DNA of 21,187 nt, taken from the NCBI GenBank assembly GCA_036339995.1, contig JAYYZW010000098.1, positions 1-21,187 on the forward strand, written 5' to 3'. A model generated the notes under the pieces. That model was not told the origin of the DNA, ran no database searches, and saw only the letters and a list, made by a program, of their open reading frames with translations. How positions within the stretch are numbered: position 1 is the stretch's first letter; each line of letters starts with the position of its first letter. This stretch comes from JAYYZW01 sp036339995. Lineage in GTDB: Bacteria > Pseudomonadota > Gammaproteobacteria > Ga0077536. Shown here piece after piece: positions 6,946-14,798 of the stretch. A program made the translations under genes and the position numbers.

Positions 6946-7872
6946 GTGAGCTCAAAGATGATGATCATGCCCGATAAAAGCCTCGGGGTTTTTCTTTACC
7001 CCGACAATTTTTCGGCGTCCGATCTCGGCGAGTTCGCGCGCCGCATTGAAAAACTCGGTTACGCCGCGATCTGGTACCCGGAAGTTTTTTACTACGAAAG
7101 CTTCACACTCGGGGAGTATCTGCTGAGCCAGACCGAACGGATCACCATCGCCAGCGGTATCGCGAACATCTACGCCCGCGATCCGATGGCCACCTTGCAA
7201 TGCAGCCGCGGCCTGCAGGCCTTTTACCCCGATCGCTACATCACGGGCCTCGGTGTATCGCACGAATCCATTGTCAACGAGGGACGCGGGCATGAATACG
7301 GCAAACCCCTGACCACGATGCGGAAGTATCTGGATGACATGGATGCCTGCCGTGTAAAGATGATCGGAGAAGATACGCCACTCGTGCTCGCGGCACTGGG
7401 CCCGAAGATGATCGAACTCGCCGGCGAGCGCAGCGACGGCGCTCATCCTTTCAATTCTCCACCCGAACGCACGCATTGGGCGCGCGGAATCATCGGCCCG
7501 GACAAGTGGATTTGCACGGCGCAGCACGTCTGCCTGTCGAGCGATCCCGAAACCGCGCGGGCGGCCGCCCGACGCGCGCTCGAGTTTTATTTCGTCACGC
7601 CCAATCACTACCGCAACTGGCTTCGCGGTGGGTACGACGAAAGCGATCTCGAGAATGGCGGCAGTGACCGCCTGATCGACGCCCTCGTGGCCTGGGGCAC
7701 GGAAGATCAAATCCGCGATCGCATCCAACAGCAATTCGATGCGGGCGCGACCCAGGTTATCCTCAACACCATCCACCCGGGCGGCCCGCCTGAAGCGAAG
7801 ACGAACGTGGGCGGATACAATTTCTCGTCGGCTCCGCACTGGGAGGCCTACGAGCGATTAAAACCCGTCTGA
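6946..7872 (+). CDS. LLM oxidoreductase, TIGR03620-like (probable F420 type)
   Basis: 308-aa luciferase-fold enzyme of the same subfamily as the gene at 5231. Shared stretches include PEVFYYES (45-52), ASGIANIYARD (69-79), GLGVSH (101-106), RGHEYGKP (114-121) and GGSDRLIDA (238-246). The extended LSGGR element is replaced by YPDRYITGLG, so the two are clearly diverged paralogues rather than a recent duplication. The GTG at 6946 is used, with GGTGAAG upstream; the ATG at 6958 is an alternative. It lies inside the tight operon between the SDR and the GST-like gene. The two LLM proteins could form a heteromer or act on successive intermediates; the sequence does not settle this. Confidence 0.87.
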   Translation: MSSKMMIMPDKSLGVFLYPDNFSASDLGEFARRIEKLGYAAIWYPEVFYYESFTLGEYLLSQTERITIASGIANIYARDPMATLQCSRGLQAFYPDRYITGLGVSHESIVNEGRGHEYGKPLTTMRKYLDDMDACRVKMIGEDTPLVLAALGPKMIELAGERSDGAHPFNSPPERTHWARGIIGPDKWICTAQHVCLSSDPETARAAARRALEFYFVTPNHYRNWLRGGYDESDLENGGSDRLIDALVAWGTEDQIRDRIQQQFDAGATQVILNTIHPGGPPEAKTNVGGYNFSSAPHWEAYERLKPV

Positions 7873-7900
7873 TCTTTTTAGTACACGGAGAAAAGAACCC

Positions 7901-8665
7901 ATGCAGTACAAAACCGTGCAGGAGCTCATAGAGAGCGACGGCTTGAGGATTATCCTTGTTGCCGGTGTACCTAGCCCCTGGGGCCAGGCGGCGAAAGCGA
8001 TGATGGAGTACAAGGGCCTGGAATACACCGCCGCGCCGCTCATGGCGGGCGAAACCAACGACGACATCGTCGCCTGGAGCGGGATCAATAGCGGACCGGT
8101 CGTCGCGTGGAACGACGAGGCGCCGATCAATCGCTGGAACGACATCCTGTTTCTGCTCGAACGTCTAGCACCGCAAAAACCCCTCATCCCCGAGGAATCC
8201 ATTCCACGCGCCAAAATGATCGGTTTCTCCCATGAGATCTGCGGCGAACTCGGTCTGGGATGGAACCGGCGGTTGGCTATGTTTCAACCGATGATGGAGT
8301 CGGGCGAAGCACCGGAGGGGATCGCTCGCATGAGCGGCAAATACGGTTATAACGAATCCGATGTAGCCGTCGTCAATCAACGGCAGATCGCGACGCTCAG
8401 CATGCTCACCTCGATACTCAAGTCGCAACACGAACAAGGCAGCGACTACTTTATAGGAGACACGCTGACTGCGCTGGATATTTATTGGGCGGCGTTCTGC
8501 AACATCATGAGCACCCTGCCGGTCGATCAATGTCCCACTGCCGAGCCCATCCGACCGTTATTCGATATGATCGACCCGAACGTGAAAGCGGCCATCGACC
8601 CCATCCTGCTCGCACACCGCAACCGTATCATGGAAGCCCATTTTAAAATACCAATGGAATTCTGA
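7901..8665 (+). CDS. Glutathione S-transferase-like protein
   Basis: 254-aa protein with a thioredoxin-like N-terminal part (IILVAGVPSPWGQAAKAMM, then KGLEYTAAPL, then a Pro-Val-Val turn in SGPVVAW) and an all-helical C-terminal part. The C-terminal part contains YFIGDTLTALDIYW, the N-capping box of GST C-domains. The usual Glu-Ser of the glutathione gamma-glutamyl site (an ES-like pair before the ILxYLE helix) is replaced here by RWND, so glutathione use is uncertain. The start ATG has CGGAGAA upstream. In an operon of oxidoreductases it may open epoxides, reduce or isomerise an intermediate, or detoxify a reactive product; this is inference. Confidence 0.8.
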   Translation: MQYKTVQELIESDGLRIILVAGVPSPWGQAAKAMMEYKGLEYTAAPLMAGETNDDIVAWSGINSGPVVAWNDEAPINRWNDILFLLERLAPQKPLIPEESIPRAKMIGFSHEICGELGLGWNRRLAMFQPMMESGEAPEGIARMSGKYGYNESDVAVVNQRQIATLSMLTSILKSQHEQGSDYFIGDTLTALDIYWAAFCNIMSTLPVDQCPTAEPIRPLFDMIDPNVKAAIDPILLAHRNRIMEAHFKIPMEF

Positions 8666-8699
8666 CACCACTTTTGTCCACCACCGCAAGAATCTTCAA

Positions 8700-9638
8700 G
8701 TGAGCATCCGCATCGGCTTCGGCCTCATCAATTATCCGTTCGAGGATGGATTCGGCTTCTTCCGATGGGTCGAAATGCTGGAACGGTGCGGTGTCGACTC
8801 GGTGTGGCAATCGGATCGATTGATCTCGACCGATAACTACCTCGAGTCCCTGAGCGCATTGGCGTCGCTTGCGGGCTGCACCGAACGCATCAAGTTCGGC
8901 ATGAACGCAATCGTGGCGCCGCTGCGTGACCCGCTGGTGCTCGCCAAACAGTGTGCGACGATCGATTTTCTCAGCAACGGCAGGCTGCTGCCGATGTTCG
9001 GTGTCGGCTACCCCAAGGCCAATGAATGGGACTCGACGGCACGCAGTACTGATCATCGGGGCTCAAGGGCTAACGAAATGTTCGAATTGCTCGCGCGCCT
9101 CTGGAGCGAAGAATCAGTGAACTTCGACGGGAAGTTTTTCAATTACAAGAATGCCACCATCGCGCCAAGGCCCATACAGCAACCCATGCCTTTATGGATT
9201 GGCGGCACGAGCCCGGCAGCGATTCGGCGCACCGGCCGTCTGGGCAGCGGTTGGATCGGCGGTATCGCGAGCCCGGAAGACGTTCGCACCGCGATCAAGG
9301 GTATCAAGATGGAAGTGGCCAAGGCGGGGCGGGCGATCGACGACGATCATTACGGCGCTTCGCTAGGTTACCGCATCGGCAGCCCGGACGACGACGCGGT
9401 TACGAACTCGCCCTTCGTCAAGCGCACGGGGATCGGTGAGAACGTAGACCTTAACCCCCTGTTCTGCATCGGTAGCATCGGGGAGATGATCGATCGTCTG
9501 CGGGAATACGTCGAAGCGGGTGCATCGAAGTTTGTGCTGTTTCCAATCGCTGCGGGAGAAAAAGACATGATCGATCAGACGCGCCGCGTTATCGAAGAAG
9601 TTATGCCCGCCATCGAAGATCGGCCGATCGCGACATAG
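8700..9638 (+). CDS. LLM class oxidoreductase (TIGR03619/F420-like)
   Basis: 312-aa luciferase-fold protein and the last gene of the five-gene operon. It has QSDRL (37-41), VAPLRDPLVLAKQ (72-84), LSNGRLLPMFGVGY (91-104), then RPIQQPMPLWIGG and SPAAIRRTGRLGSGWIGG, the standard central strand and phosphate-binding region. The QSDR in place of SEHH resembles F420-type members such as methylenetetrahydromethanopterin reductase relatives. The start is GTG at 8700 with only a weak AAGAA upstream, 34 bases after the GST-like stop, which suggests translation depends on the upstream genes. A terminator-like hairpin follows 30 bases after its stop. Confidence 0.86.
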   Translation: MSIRIGFGLINYPFEDGFGFFRWVEMLERCGVDSVWQSDRLISTDNYLESLSALASLAGCTERIKFGMNAIVAPLRDPLVLAKQCATIDFLSNGRLLPMFGVGYPKANEWDSTARSTDHRGSRANEMFELLARLWSEESVNFDGKFFNYKNATIAPRPIQQPMPLWIGGTSPAAIRRTGRLGSGWIGGIASPEDVRTAIKGIKMEVAKAGRAIDDDHYGASLGYRIGSPDDDAVTNSPFVKRTGIGENVDLNPLFCIGSIGEMIDRLREYVEAGASKFVLFPIAAGEKDMIDQTRRVIEEVMPAIEDRPIAT

Positions 9639-9668
9639 CTTCGCCGTTCTCGGAAGACTCGCTCCGAC

Positions 9669-9692
9669 GCCGCGCCGTCGCGCGGCTTCTCT
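9669..9692 (+). terminator. Probable terminator of the LLM block
   Basis: A 7-bp perfect stem, GCCGCGC (9669-9675) and GCGCGGC (9680-9686), with a four-base loop CGTC is followed by TTCTCT. The T-tract is weak. It starts 30 bases after the stop of the last LLM gene and fits the end of that transcription unit. Confidence 0.45.
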
Positions 9693-9797
9693 ACCGCTAC
9701 ACCGTGGCCTTCTCCTGGGGAATCACCGGACAGGAGCGGATTTAAGATGCCTCTCAGCGGTATCCGCGACGCTCGAGTGGGCGCCATTGGATTAAGC

Positions 9798-10058
9798 TTA
9801 TTGACGGGGGCGGTCGTTACGCGGTCGTGCCTGGTTCACCCGCGCTGTGCGGCCTTTGAGCATGGCGCCGTTCAATTCAGAGATTGCCGCCTCACCTTCA
9901 CTTTGATTCGGCATGTCAATGAATCCGAACCCTTTCGAGCGACCGGTATCACGGTCCATTATTATTTTTGCATCGGCGACTTCGCCATGCTGTTCGAATG
10001 CTTCGCGCAGTTCTTCAACCGTAATTTCATAGGACAGATTGCCTACATAGATATCCAT
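9798..10058 (-). CDS. RRM-domain RNA-binding protein
   Basis: 86-aa single RNA recognition motif protein, the size of the small bacterial glycine-rich-type RRM proteins. RNP2 is IYVGNL (3-8) and RNP1 is KGFGFIDM (42-49). The short tail (RVNQARPRNDRPRQ) is basic and polar, as is usual. I chose ATG 10058 because AAGAGG lies about eight bases upstream and the domain begins at residue 2; the frame stays open to 10088. It stands alone and convergent to the LLM block, so it is probably unrelated to the catabolic genes. Such proteins bind RNA and are often cold- or growth-controlled. Its leader contains notable inverted repeats. Confidence 0.93.
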   Translation of the reverse strand: MDIYVGNLSYEITVEELREAFEQHGEVADAKIIMDRDTGRSKGFGFIDMPNQSEGEAAISELNGAMLKGRTARVNQARPRNDRPRQ

Positions 10059-10080
10059 ACGTGATTGCCTCTTGGATCGC

Positions 10081-10131
10081 GCCGTCACTTGTCACCATTG
10101 AGCAGCCCGCGTGACGGCAAAAGAGCGGGCT
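10081..10131 (-). promoter_or_regulatory. Overlapping inverted repeats in the RRM leader
   Basis: GCCGTCAC at 10081-10088 pairs perfectly with GTGACGGC at 10111-10118. AGCCCGC at 10104-10110 pairs with GCGGGCT at 10125-10131. The second arm of the first pair falls in the loop of the second pair, so the two stems interleave and could form a pseudoknot or compete. The segment is 23-73 bases upstream of the RRM start codon on the same strand. It may be a regulatory leader or a start-proximal operator. Confidence 0.35.
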
Positions 10132-10787
10132 ACGGAAAAACAGGAAGGGAATACCGGGCGTGGCCCCCGGCATACATCGGACGCCCGGGTGAACGGCGCT
10201 TTAGACGAAACCTTAGTGGAAACCATTTCGCTTGGCAGATGGTTGTAGACGTGACCGCGGTTCATTCGCGCCGGACGTGGCATGCGCGAGCTTGGTGTGA
10301 AGATTCATGGTAAGCAAGGGTGAATGTCCTGGGATTGGGTACTCGTCGAAAGGGGGAGAAAACAGCGGTGTGCGATGAAGAAAATACGGAGTCAGTAAAC
10401 GGGAAACGTCTGCCGACCTGAATCGAATCCGGCTTTCCTGGTCGCTCTCTGGCTAATGCTCTTTTATATTCCTCGGTTATCGTTCGGCGCCTTGCGCGCC
10501 AGATCTAATCATAGACGGCAAAAGTTGTCGCATCAACATCTAATTGCCCCTCTTTGATGCACGCTGCAACATCGAAACTCGTCTGCCTTTTACAATCCGC
10601 CGCCGACGCCTTCGGGACGCCCCGATCGCAGCGCAATACGTCCGCTCCAATCAGGGCTTTTTGCCCGCCGCCAACCAGGTCGTTCATCAATGGGGATACT
10701 TTTTGATCCGTGCCGACGTGAAGTTCAGCGTCAACGCATTGCGCCCGCAAGAGGTGCGTCATTCGTGCGGACCAAATTCTTTTCCGT
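10132..10787. other. Region without a recognisable gene
   Basis: No convincing coding region is seen on either strand. An 8-bp inverted repeat, CCGGGCGT near 10155 and ACGCCCGG near 10190, encloses a 19-base loop. Open frames of 63-175 codons exist on both strands, but I recognise no domain in them. The minus-strand frame ending at 10505 includes a passably protein-like tail (ALIGADVLRCDRG onward) that could be a decayed gene end. Taken with the remnant at 10788-11066, this looks like a site of gene loss. Confidence 0.5.
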
Positions 10788-11066
10788 TTATGGCTGGTAG
10801 TGACAATACACCCGGCAGATGAGATTTTCGTCGTTGAATACCATGGTCTCAACGGCACGAAGATCCCTGACGCTGGTATACACGAGACTGATACTCGAGA
10901 CGTCCGGTACGGCATAGCCGGGCGTGAACTTAAGATCTGGAAAATTGAGCGAGACCGCGCTGGTCCCCACGACGGCTTCATCGGCTTTGGGCGCCGGATC
11001 CGGACGCTCGGTCCAGTGCAAGACTTCTTCAAAACGTCCGTATTGTTCGAACTGCCAGGCTTTCAT
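10788..11066 (-). pseudogene. Remnant: alcohol dehydrogenase/quinone reductase N-terminus joined to NTF2/SnoaL-like C-terminus
   Basis: The frame starts MKAWQFEQYGRFEEVL, the usual opening of zinc-type medium-chain dehydrogenases/quinone reductases, and reaches SLNFPDL, where the GroES-like domain should continue for about 280 more residues. Instead it continues KFTPGYAVPDVSSISLVY and then LRAVETMVFNDENLICRVY, which resembles the last strands of NTF2/SnoaL-like proteins, and stops after 92 aa. Neither half is a complete domain. The likeliest history is an in-frame deletion joining two neighbouring genes. It lies 25 bases beyond the FAH gene on the same strand, so it was probably the last part of that operon. 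The NTF2 call is by eye. Confidence 0.55.
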
Positions 11067-11091
11067 GAAAAATGATGTAGGAGCCCACGGA

Positions 11092-11952
11092 TCAGATGAG
11101 ATCAGTGTCGTCGGGTTCGTCAATCACTTCGTTTTCGATGTGCCCGATGTTTTCTATTTCGACTTTGACCGCGTCGCCCACCTTCAGGTATCTGCGGGGC
11201 TTGAAACCAATGCCAACGCCGCTTGGCGTGCCGGTAAGGATCAAATCACCCGGTTCCAGGGTAAAGGCTTGGGTCAGGGTTTCGACCTGTTCGAAACAAT
11301 CGTACACGAGTTGGCTGGTAGAGGAATCCTGGCGCAGTTCGCCATTGACCCAGGTCTTGAGGGCCAGGTCATGAGGATTGCCGAATTCATCGGCCGTCAC
11401 CAGCCATGGGCCAAACGGACAGTGCGTATCAAAGGATTTGCCAAGGGTGAAGGTCTGTGCGCGCATCTGCCAGTCCCGCACGCTGACGTCGTTGCACGCC
11501 ACGTAACCCGCGATGACTTCGTGCGCTCGATCGCGTGGCACGTGACGGCAGGTCCGCCCAATGATGAATCCCAGTTCCCCCTCGTAGTCGAGCTTGTCCG
11601 ACACTCGAGGCAGGTGAATTGGCGCGTAAGGTCCGTTCGCCGCAGTCGACTGCTTGTTGAAGAACATGGGAAAGTCAGGCGTATCCAGCCCTGTTTCCTC
11701 AATGTGATCCTTGTAATTCAGTCCGATCGCCAAGATCTTGGGCGGACGCAAGACCGGCGCACACACGGTGATCTCCGCGATGGGGAATTCTTCGCCAGCG
11801 GCAGTCGCAGCGAGCTTCATGGCGTCGCTACCCGCCGCGAACAGGACGCTCATCTCGATCGGCAGACCCGAATCAATGAGGTCGACGACGACCTCGCCCT
11901 CGACCCGTCCGACCCGCGGAATGCCGTTTTCGATAAACGTAGCGAGCTTCAT
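11092..11952 (-). CDS. Fumarylacetoacetate hydrolase (FAH) family protein
   Basis: 286-aa metal-dependent hydrolase/isomerase/decarboxylase of 2-keto or beta-diketo acids. The short N-terminal domain (MKLATFIENGIPRVG...) is followed by the FAH core: GLNYKDHIEE (77-86), DYEGELGFIIG (122-132) with metal ligands E124 and E126, D155 in CNDVSVRD, GKSFDTHCPFGPW (171-183), and TGTPSGVG near 240. All expected metal-site residues are present. It lies 30 bases downstream of the HyuA-like gene on the same strand and is most likely in its operon. It would suit cleaving or decarboxylating the keto acid made by the carboxylase; that link is inference. Confidence 0.92.
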   Translation of the reverse strand: MKLATFIENGIPRVGRVEGEVVVDLIDSGLPIEMSVLFAAGSDAMKLAATAAGEEFPIAEITVCAPVLRPPKILAIGLNYKDHIEETGLDTPDFPMFFNKQSTAANGPYAPIHLPRVSDKLDYEGELGFIIGRTCRHVPRDRAHEVIAGYVACNDVSVRDWQMRAQTFTLGKSFDTHCPFGPWLVTADEFGNPHDLALKTWVNGELRQDSSTSQLVYDCFEQVETLTQAFTLEPGDLILTGTPSGVGIGFKPRRYLKVGDAVKVEIENIGHIENEVIDEPDDTDLI

Positions 11953-11982
11953 CCACCCGTACTCGGAGTACGCGCCTTGGGC

Positions 11983-14082
11983 TCAACGATAGTGCAGAAT
12001 CTTGTACTCATCGATCCGCATTTCCCTGGCCGGCGGCACGACCACCGTGGTCATCGGATCACGGATGATCACAGGACCCTCGACGATGTTGCCGGGCGCA
12101 AGTTCAGTCATTTCATAGACGTCAAATTCAATCCAGGCGTCTTTATGGTAGACCTCGCGCCGACCCACGAAAGCGGTTTTCGGCGGCGTCTCGCCGCAGA
12201 GTTCGTACCGGCGTAACTGCGGTTGCGGCTTGGGCGCAATAGCCTCCAAGTTGACCTCTGTTAAGGAGTAGCCCGCTTCGGTGAATTTGGAGCCTTCCGG
12301 ATAAATATTCGAATACATGGTTTCGAACGCGTCGATCATCCGCCCGATGTCCTCCGAGCTTTCCATGCGTCCGGAATCCAGCGCCGTATCGAAGCTTTCT
12401 ATCTGCCCTATGTAGCGGGCAGAAATGCCATAGCGGAATGTAATGCGATCCGGATCCACGCCTTCGGCGGCCATTTCCGCCCGCGCCTCGCGTTCGAGTT
12501 CACGCCAGGCCGAGTGGATTTCGCCGGCGGTCGCATCGAGGTCCTCGGTCGTGGCACCGGGTGGGATCAAAACGCGCAGGCCGCGATAGTAGCGGTGCAT
12601 GTATTCGGCACACGCGGCGCCGAAAGCTGAAAAGCCCGCAGCCCAGGGCAGGGTGATGACGTCCTTGAAGGCGATGCCTTCTGCAAAACCGTGCATGTGC
12701 ACCGGTCCCGCGCCGCCGTAATACAGCATCGTAAAGTCGTGTGTATCGTAGCCCTTGGACGCGATCATGGTGCGTAGCAGGTCGTTCATCTCGGCGTTAA
12801 TGATATCCAATACGCCAGCGCCCGCCGTGTAGACGTCCAGTCCCAGTGGTTCGGCGACCGTTTGTTCAAGGGCCTTGAGCGCGGCGTCGCGATCGAGCTT
12901 GACCTGCCCGCCAAGAAAGTAATCGGGATCGACGTAGCCGAGTGCCACGTTGATGTCGGTCACGGTCAGGCGATCGTATTTGAAACAGGTGCCAACCGCA
13001 GCGCCAGCGCTTTCGGGGCCGACATGCAGACGTTTGTATTCGTCGACCCAGACGACCGAGCCGGCGCCGTTGCCGGCCGAATCGAGTTCCACCATGGGTA
13101 GCGCGAGCCGATGCCCCGCAATGTCCGCGCTCTTGGTGATGCCGATGCGGCCGTCGATCAACAAGCCCACGTCGAAACTGGTACCGCCCATGTCCGCCGT
13201 CACGATATTGCCGATGCCCATTTGTTTGGCCACAAACTGGGCGCCGATAAGCCCACCGATCGGGCCCGAGATCAGTGTTTCGTAAAGCCGCGGATAATCC
13301 ATGTTGACCGCTCCGCCGTAAGAGAGGAGTGTCAGCAAGCGACCGTCGAAGCCGAGTTTCTTCGCCTGGTTCTCGACGTCGAGCAGCGAATCGCGCACCT
13401 GCTCGGCGGCAAAGCACTGGAACAGCAGGCTCTTCAGACGAGGGTTCTCCTTGGATACGGGTGCGACATCGGCCGAGCACACGACGGGCAGCTTCAGACC
13501 GCGCTCGGCCACGATTTTCTCGACCAGCGCTTTTGCCTGATGCTCGTGCACGGGATCGACAAAAGAGAAGAGGAAGATAATCCCGATTACTTCGCAACCA
13601 TTGTCGAGCAGCCTGTGTGCACCTTCGCGCACCTGGCCCTCATGGACAGGGATGAGGGTATGGCCGGGCGGCAGGTGAATGTCTCCCTGGTAGCAGCCGC
13701 CGCCTAGACGTTCACTGACGCTGACGACGTTCCCGCGCTCGACTAAGGGCTGCGTATGGCGGTGTAGTTGCTGGTGAAGCGCCTCGGCCTGGCTCTGGCC
13801 GAGGTAGGTCAGACCGCCTTCCATCACGGTGATGTCCTCAAACCCTCGGGTGACCATCAGGCCGACCTTGCGGCCCTCGCCGGTCAGTAGCGTATTGAGC
13901 ATCCCCGTGCCGCAATAGATGTCGGCCACGCACTGGCGGTGCACGTCACTCGATTCGAGCCCGATGGAATGCGCGGCGTCGTCAACGGCGTCACGATAGC
14001 TGCGGGCCTGGTCCTCGCGGCGGCTGATCGATTTGCCAATGGTGAACGTGCCGTCGGGTTTGACTAGGATGGCGTCGGTCAT
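11983..14082 (-). CDS. HyuA-type hydantoinase/ketone carboxylase beta subunit, N-terminus disrupted
   Basis: 699 codons from ATG 14082. In acetone-carboxylase-like enzymes this ATPase-fold subunit phosphorylates ketone and bicarbonate. Visible are SGPIGGLIGA (272-281), the second phosphate-binding motif DMGGTSFD (297-304) and YYGGAGPVHMHGFA. The first phosphate motif, normally near residue 10 as D-x-GGTxTD, is cut by this start: the frame just upstream reads H-A-G-G-T before M-T-D. The real start is probably ATG 14182 (MSTTAASA), but poly-C tracts at 14125-14155 put that start out of frame and replace the strand before the motif. In this assembly the subunit lacks an intact N-terminus. Whether it is functional depends on whether that tract is real. 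Confidence 0.85.
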   Translation of the reverse strand: MTDAILVKPDGTFTIGKSISRREDQARSYRDAVDDAAHSIGLESSDVHRQCVADIYCGTGMLNTLLTGEGRKVGLMVTRGFEDITVMEGGLTYLGQSQAEALHQQLHRHTQPLVERGNVVSVSERLGGGCYQGDIHLPPGHTLIPVHEGQVREGAHRLLDNGCEVIGIIFLFSFVDPVHEHQAKALVEKIVAERGLKLPVVCSADVAPVSKENPRLKSLLFQCFAAEQVRDSLLDVENQAKKLGFDGRLLTLLSYGGAVNMDYPRLYETLISGPIGGLIGAQFVAKQMGIGNIVTADMGGTSFDVGLLIDGRIGITKSADIAGHRLALPMVELDSAGNGAGSVVWVDEYKRLHVGPESAGAAVGTCFKYDRLTVTDINVALGYVDPDYFLGGQVKLDRDAALKALEQTVAEPLGLDVYTAGAGVLDIINAEMNDLLRTMIASKGYDTHDFTMLYYGGAGPVHMHGFAEGIAFKDVITLPWAAGFSAFGAACAEYMHRYYRGLRVLIPPGATTEDLDATAGEIHSAWRELEREARAEMAAEGVDPDRITFRYGISARYIGQIESFDTALDSGRMESSEDIGRMIDAFETMYSNIYPEGSKFTEAGYSLTEVNLEAIAPKPQPQLRRYELCGETPPKTAFVGRREVYHKDAWIEFDVYEMTELAPGNIVEGPVIIRDPMTTVVVPPAREMRIDEYKILHYR

Positions 14083-14182
14083 GGTTCCACCGGCGTGGGG
14101 GGGCCCGCCCGAAAATCCCGCGGGCCCCCCCCCCCACCCCCCCCCCCCCCCCCCCGCCCGCGGAGGCGGCGGTCGTACTCAT
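14083..14182 (-). other. Broken 5' end of the HyuA-like gene
   Basis: ATG at 14182 has GGGGA upstream on the minus strand and begins MSTTAASAG, but then reads a poly-glycine run and arrives at the HyuA body in the wrong frame. The distance from 14182 to 14082 is 100 bases, so one base less or two more would restore the frame. Even then, the expected strand before A-G-G-T-M-T-D (in relatives a G-I-D-like stretch) is missing, so more than a one-base error is involved. Confidence 0.7.
14097..14155. repeat. Homopolymer tracts with 12-bp inverted repeat
   Basis: Seven G at 14097-14103, eleven C at 14125-14135, an A, then nineteen C at 14137-14155. GGGGGGGCCCGC (14097-14108) and GCGGGCCCCCCC (14120-14131) are perfect inverted repeats around an 11-base loop. 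Nothing else in the window resembles this. It may be an assembly or sequencing artefact, or a slippage-prone tract. Confidence 0.9.
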
Positions 14183-14231
14183 GGTTTGTTCCCCGTGCTT
14201 ACAGGCGGGCGTGTATCGCGTCTAGCAGAAA

Positions 14232-14795
14232 TTAAGTCCAGCTCGACGTGACTTTGCTCGACCGATCCTCGTACCAATCGTCAGCTTCATCTGCTAGCGG
14301 CCTATCCAGGTAATCGCGGTAAAACTTGTCGAGATCGGGTAACATTTCAAAGACGACAGGATAACCCGGCGCAACGACCTCGACGGCGTGCTGCGTCGCG
14401 CAGGATGGGCAGAAGAATTCGCGGACTTCCTGCCAGCCCGGCTCGGGTACGGCGGGTGAAGGAGCGAAAACCTGAGACATTTCGGCCAAGGTCTTGCGCG
14501 TGCGGATCCTGCATCTGAGCTTCCAGTTCTCGCGGTAATCGCCGAAATCCTTGCCGCATTCGCATTGGACGACGCGATCGCCGGCGGCGTTCCGCACGAC
14601 GTACAGCTTGTCGCCCAATCGCAGCAGGATCTTGTCTTTCCACTGAACGCGTTCCTGTAATACCTCGATATAGTTCAAAAAACGTTCCTTGTCTTTACGG
14701 GGCAACTTGAGCAGGCGTTCGGCGTTGTCGTCGTCGATGGTGCCGTCAACGAGTTGACCAATTAGGTCCTTACTGATTGCGAAGGCATCTGTCAT
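14232..14795 (-). CDS. Acetone carboxylase gamma-like subunit
   Basis: 187-aa protein with four cysteines arranged as CECG (C78, C80) and CPSC (C129, C132), suited to binding one zinc, as in the small gamma subunit of acetone carboxylases (usually about 170 aa). Typical family features are the KLPRKDKERF helix, the RLGDKLYVVRN strand, the NWKLRCR stretch and the LPDLDKFYRDYL end. The ATG is three bases after the stop of the alpha gene, implying translational coupling, and 49 bases separate its stop from the HyuA start at 14182. This subunit separates acetone/ketone carboxylases from hydantoinases and oxoprolinases, so it sets the reading of the whole operon. Confidence 0.87.
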   Translation of the reverse strand: MTDAFAISKDLIGQLVDGTIDDDNAERLLKLPRKDKERFLNYIEVLQERVQWKDKILLRLGDKLYVVRNAAGDRVVQCECGKDFGDYRENWKLRCRIRTRKTLAEMSQVFAPSPAVPEPGWQEVREFFCPSCATQHAVEVVAPGYPVVFEMLPDLDKFYRDYLDRPLADEADDWYEDRSSKVTSSWT

Positions 14796-14798
14796 CGC

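Noticed and set aside
6952..7839. Minus-strand open frame (295 codons) under the second TIGR03620-like gene
   Set aside because: Antisense to a conserved gene inside a tight operon; composition reflects the codon bias of the sense strand.
10092..10283. Minus-strand 63-codon frame upstream of the RRM gene
   Set aside because: No ribosome site or recognisable motif, and it overlaps the inverted repeats of the RRM leader.
10505..11032. Minus-strand frame of 175 codons overlapping the chimeric remnant
   Set aside because: Its first half is an out-of-frame reading of the remnant, and its second half matches no family I know. It is kept only as a comment on the gene-poor region.
10924..12216. Plus-strand open frame (430 codons) over FAH and HyuA genes
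   Set aside because: It spans three minus-strand coding regions and their gaps, with no recognisable motif.
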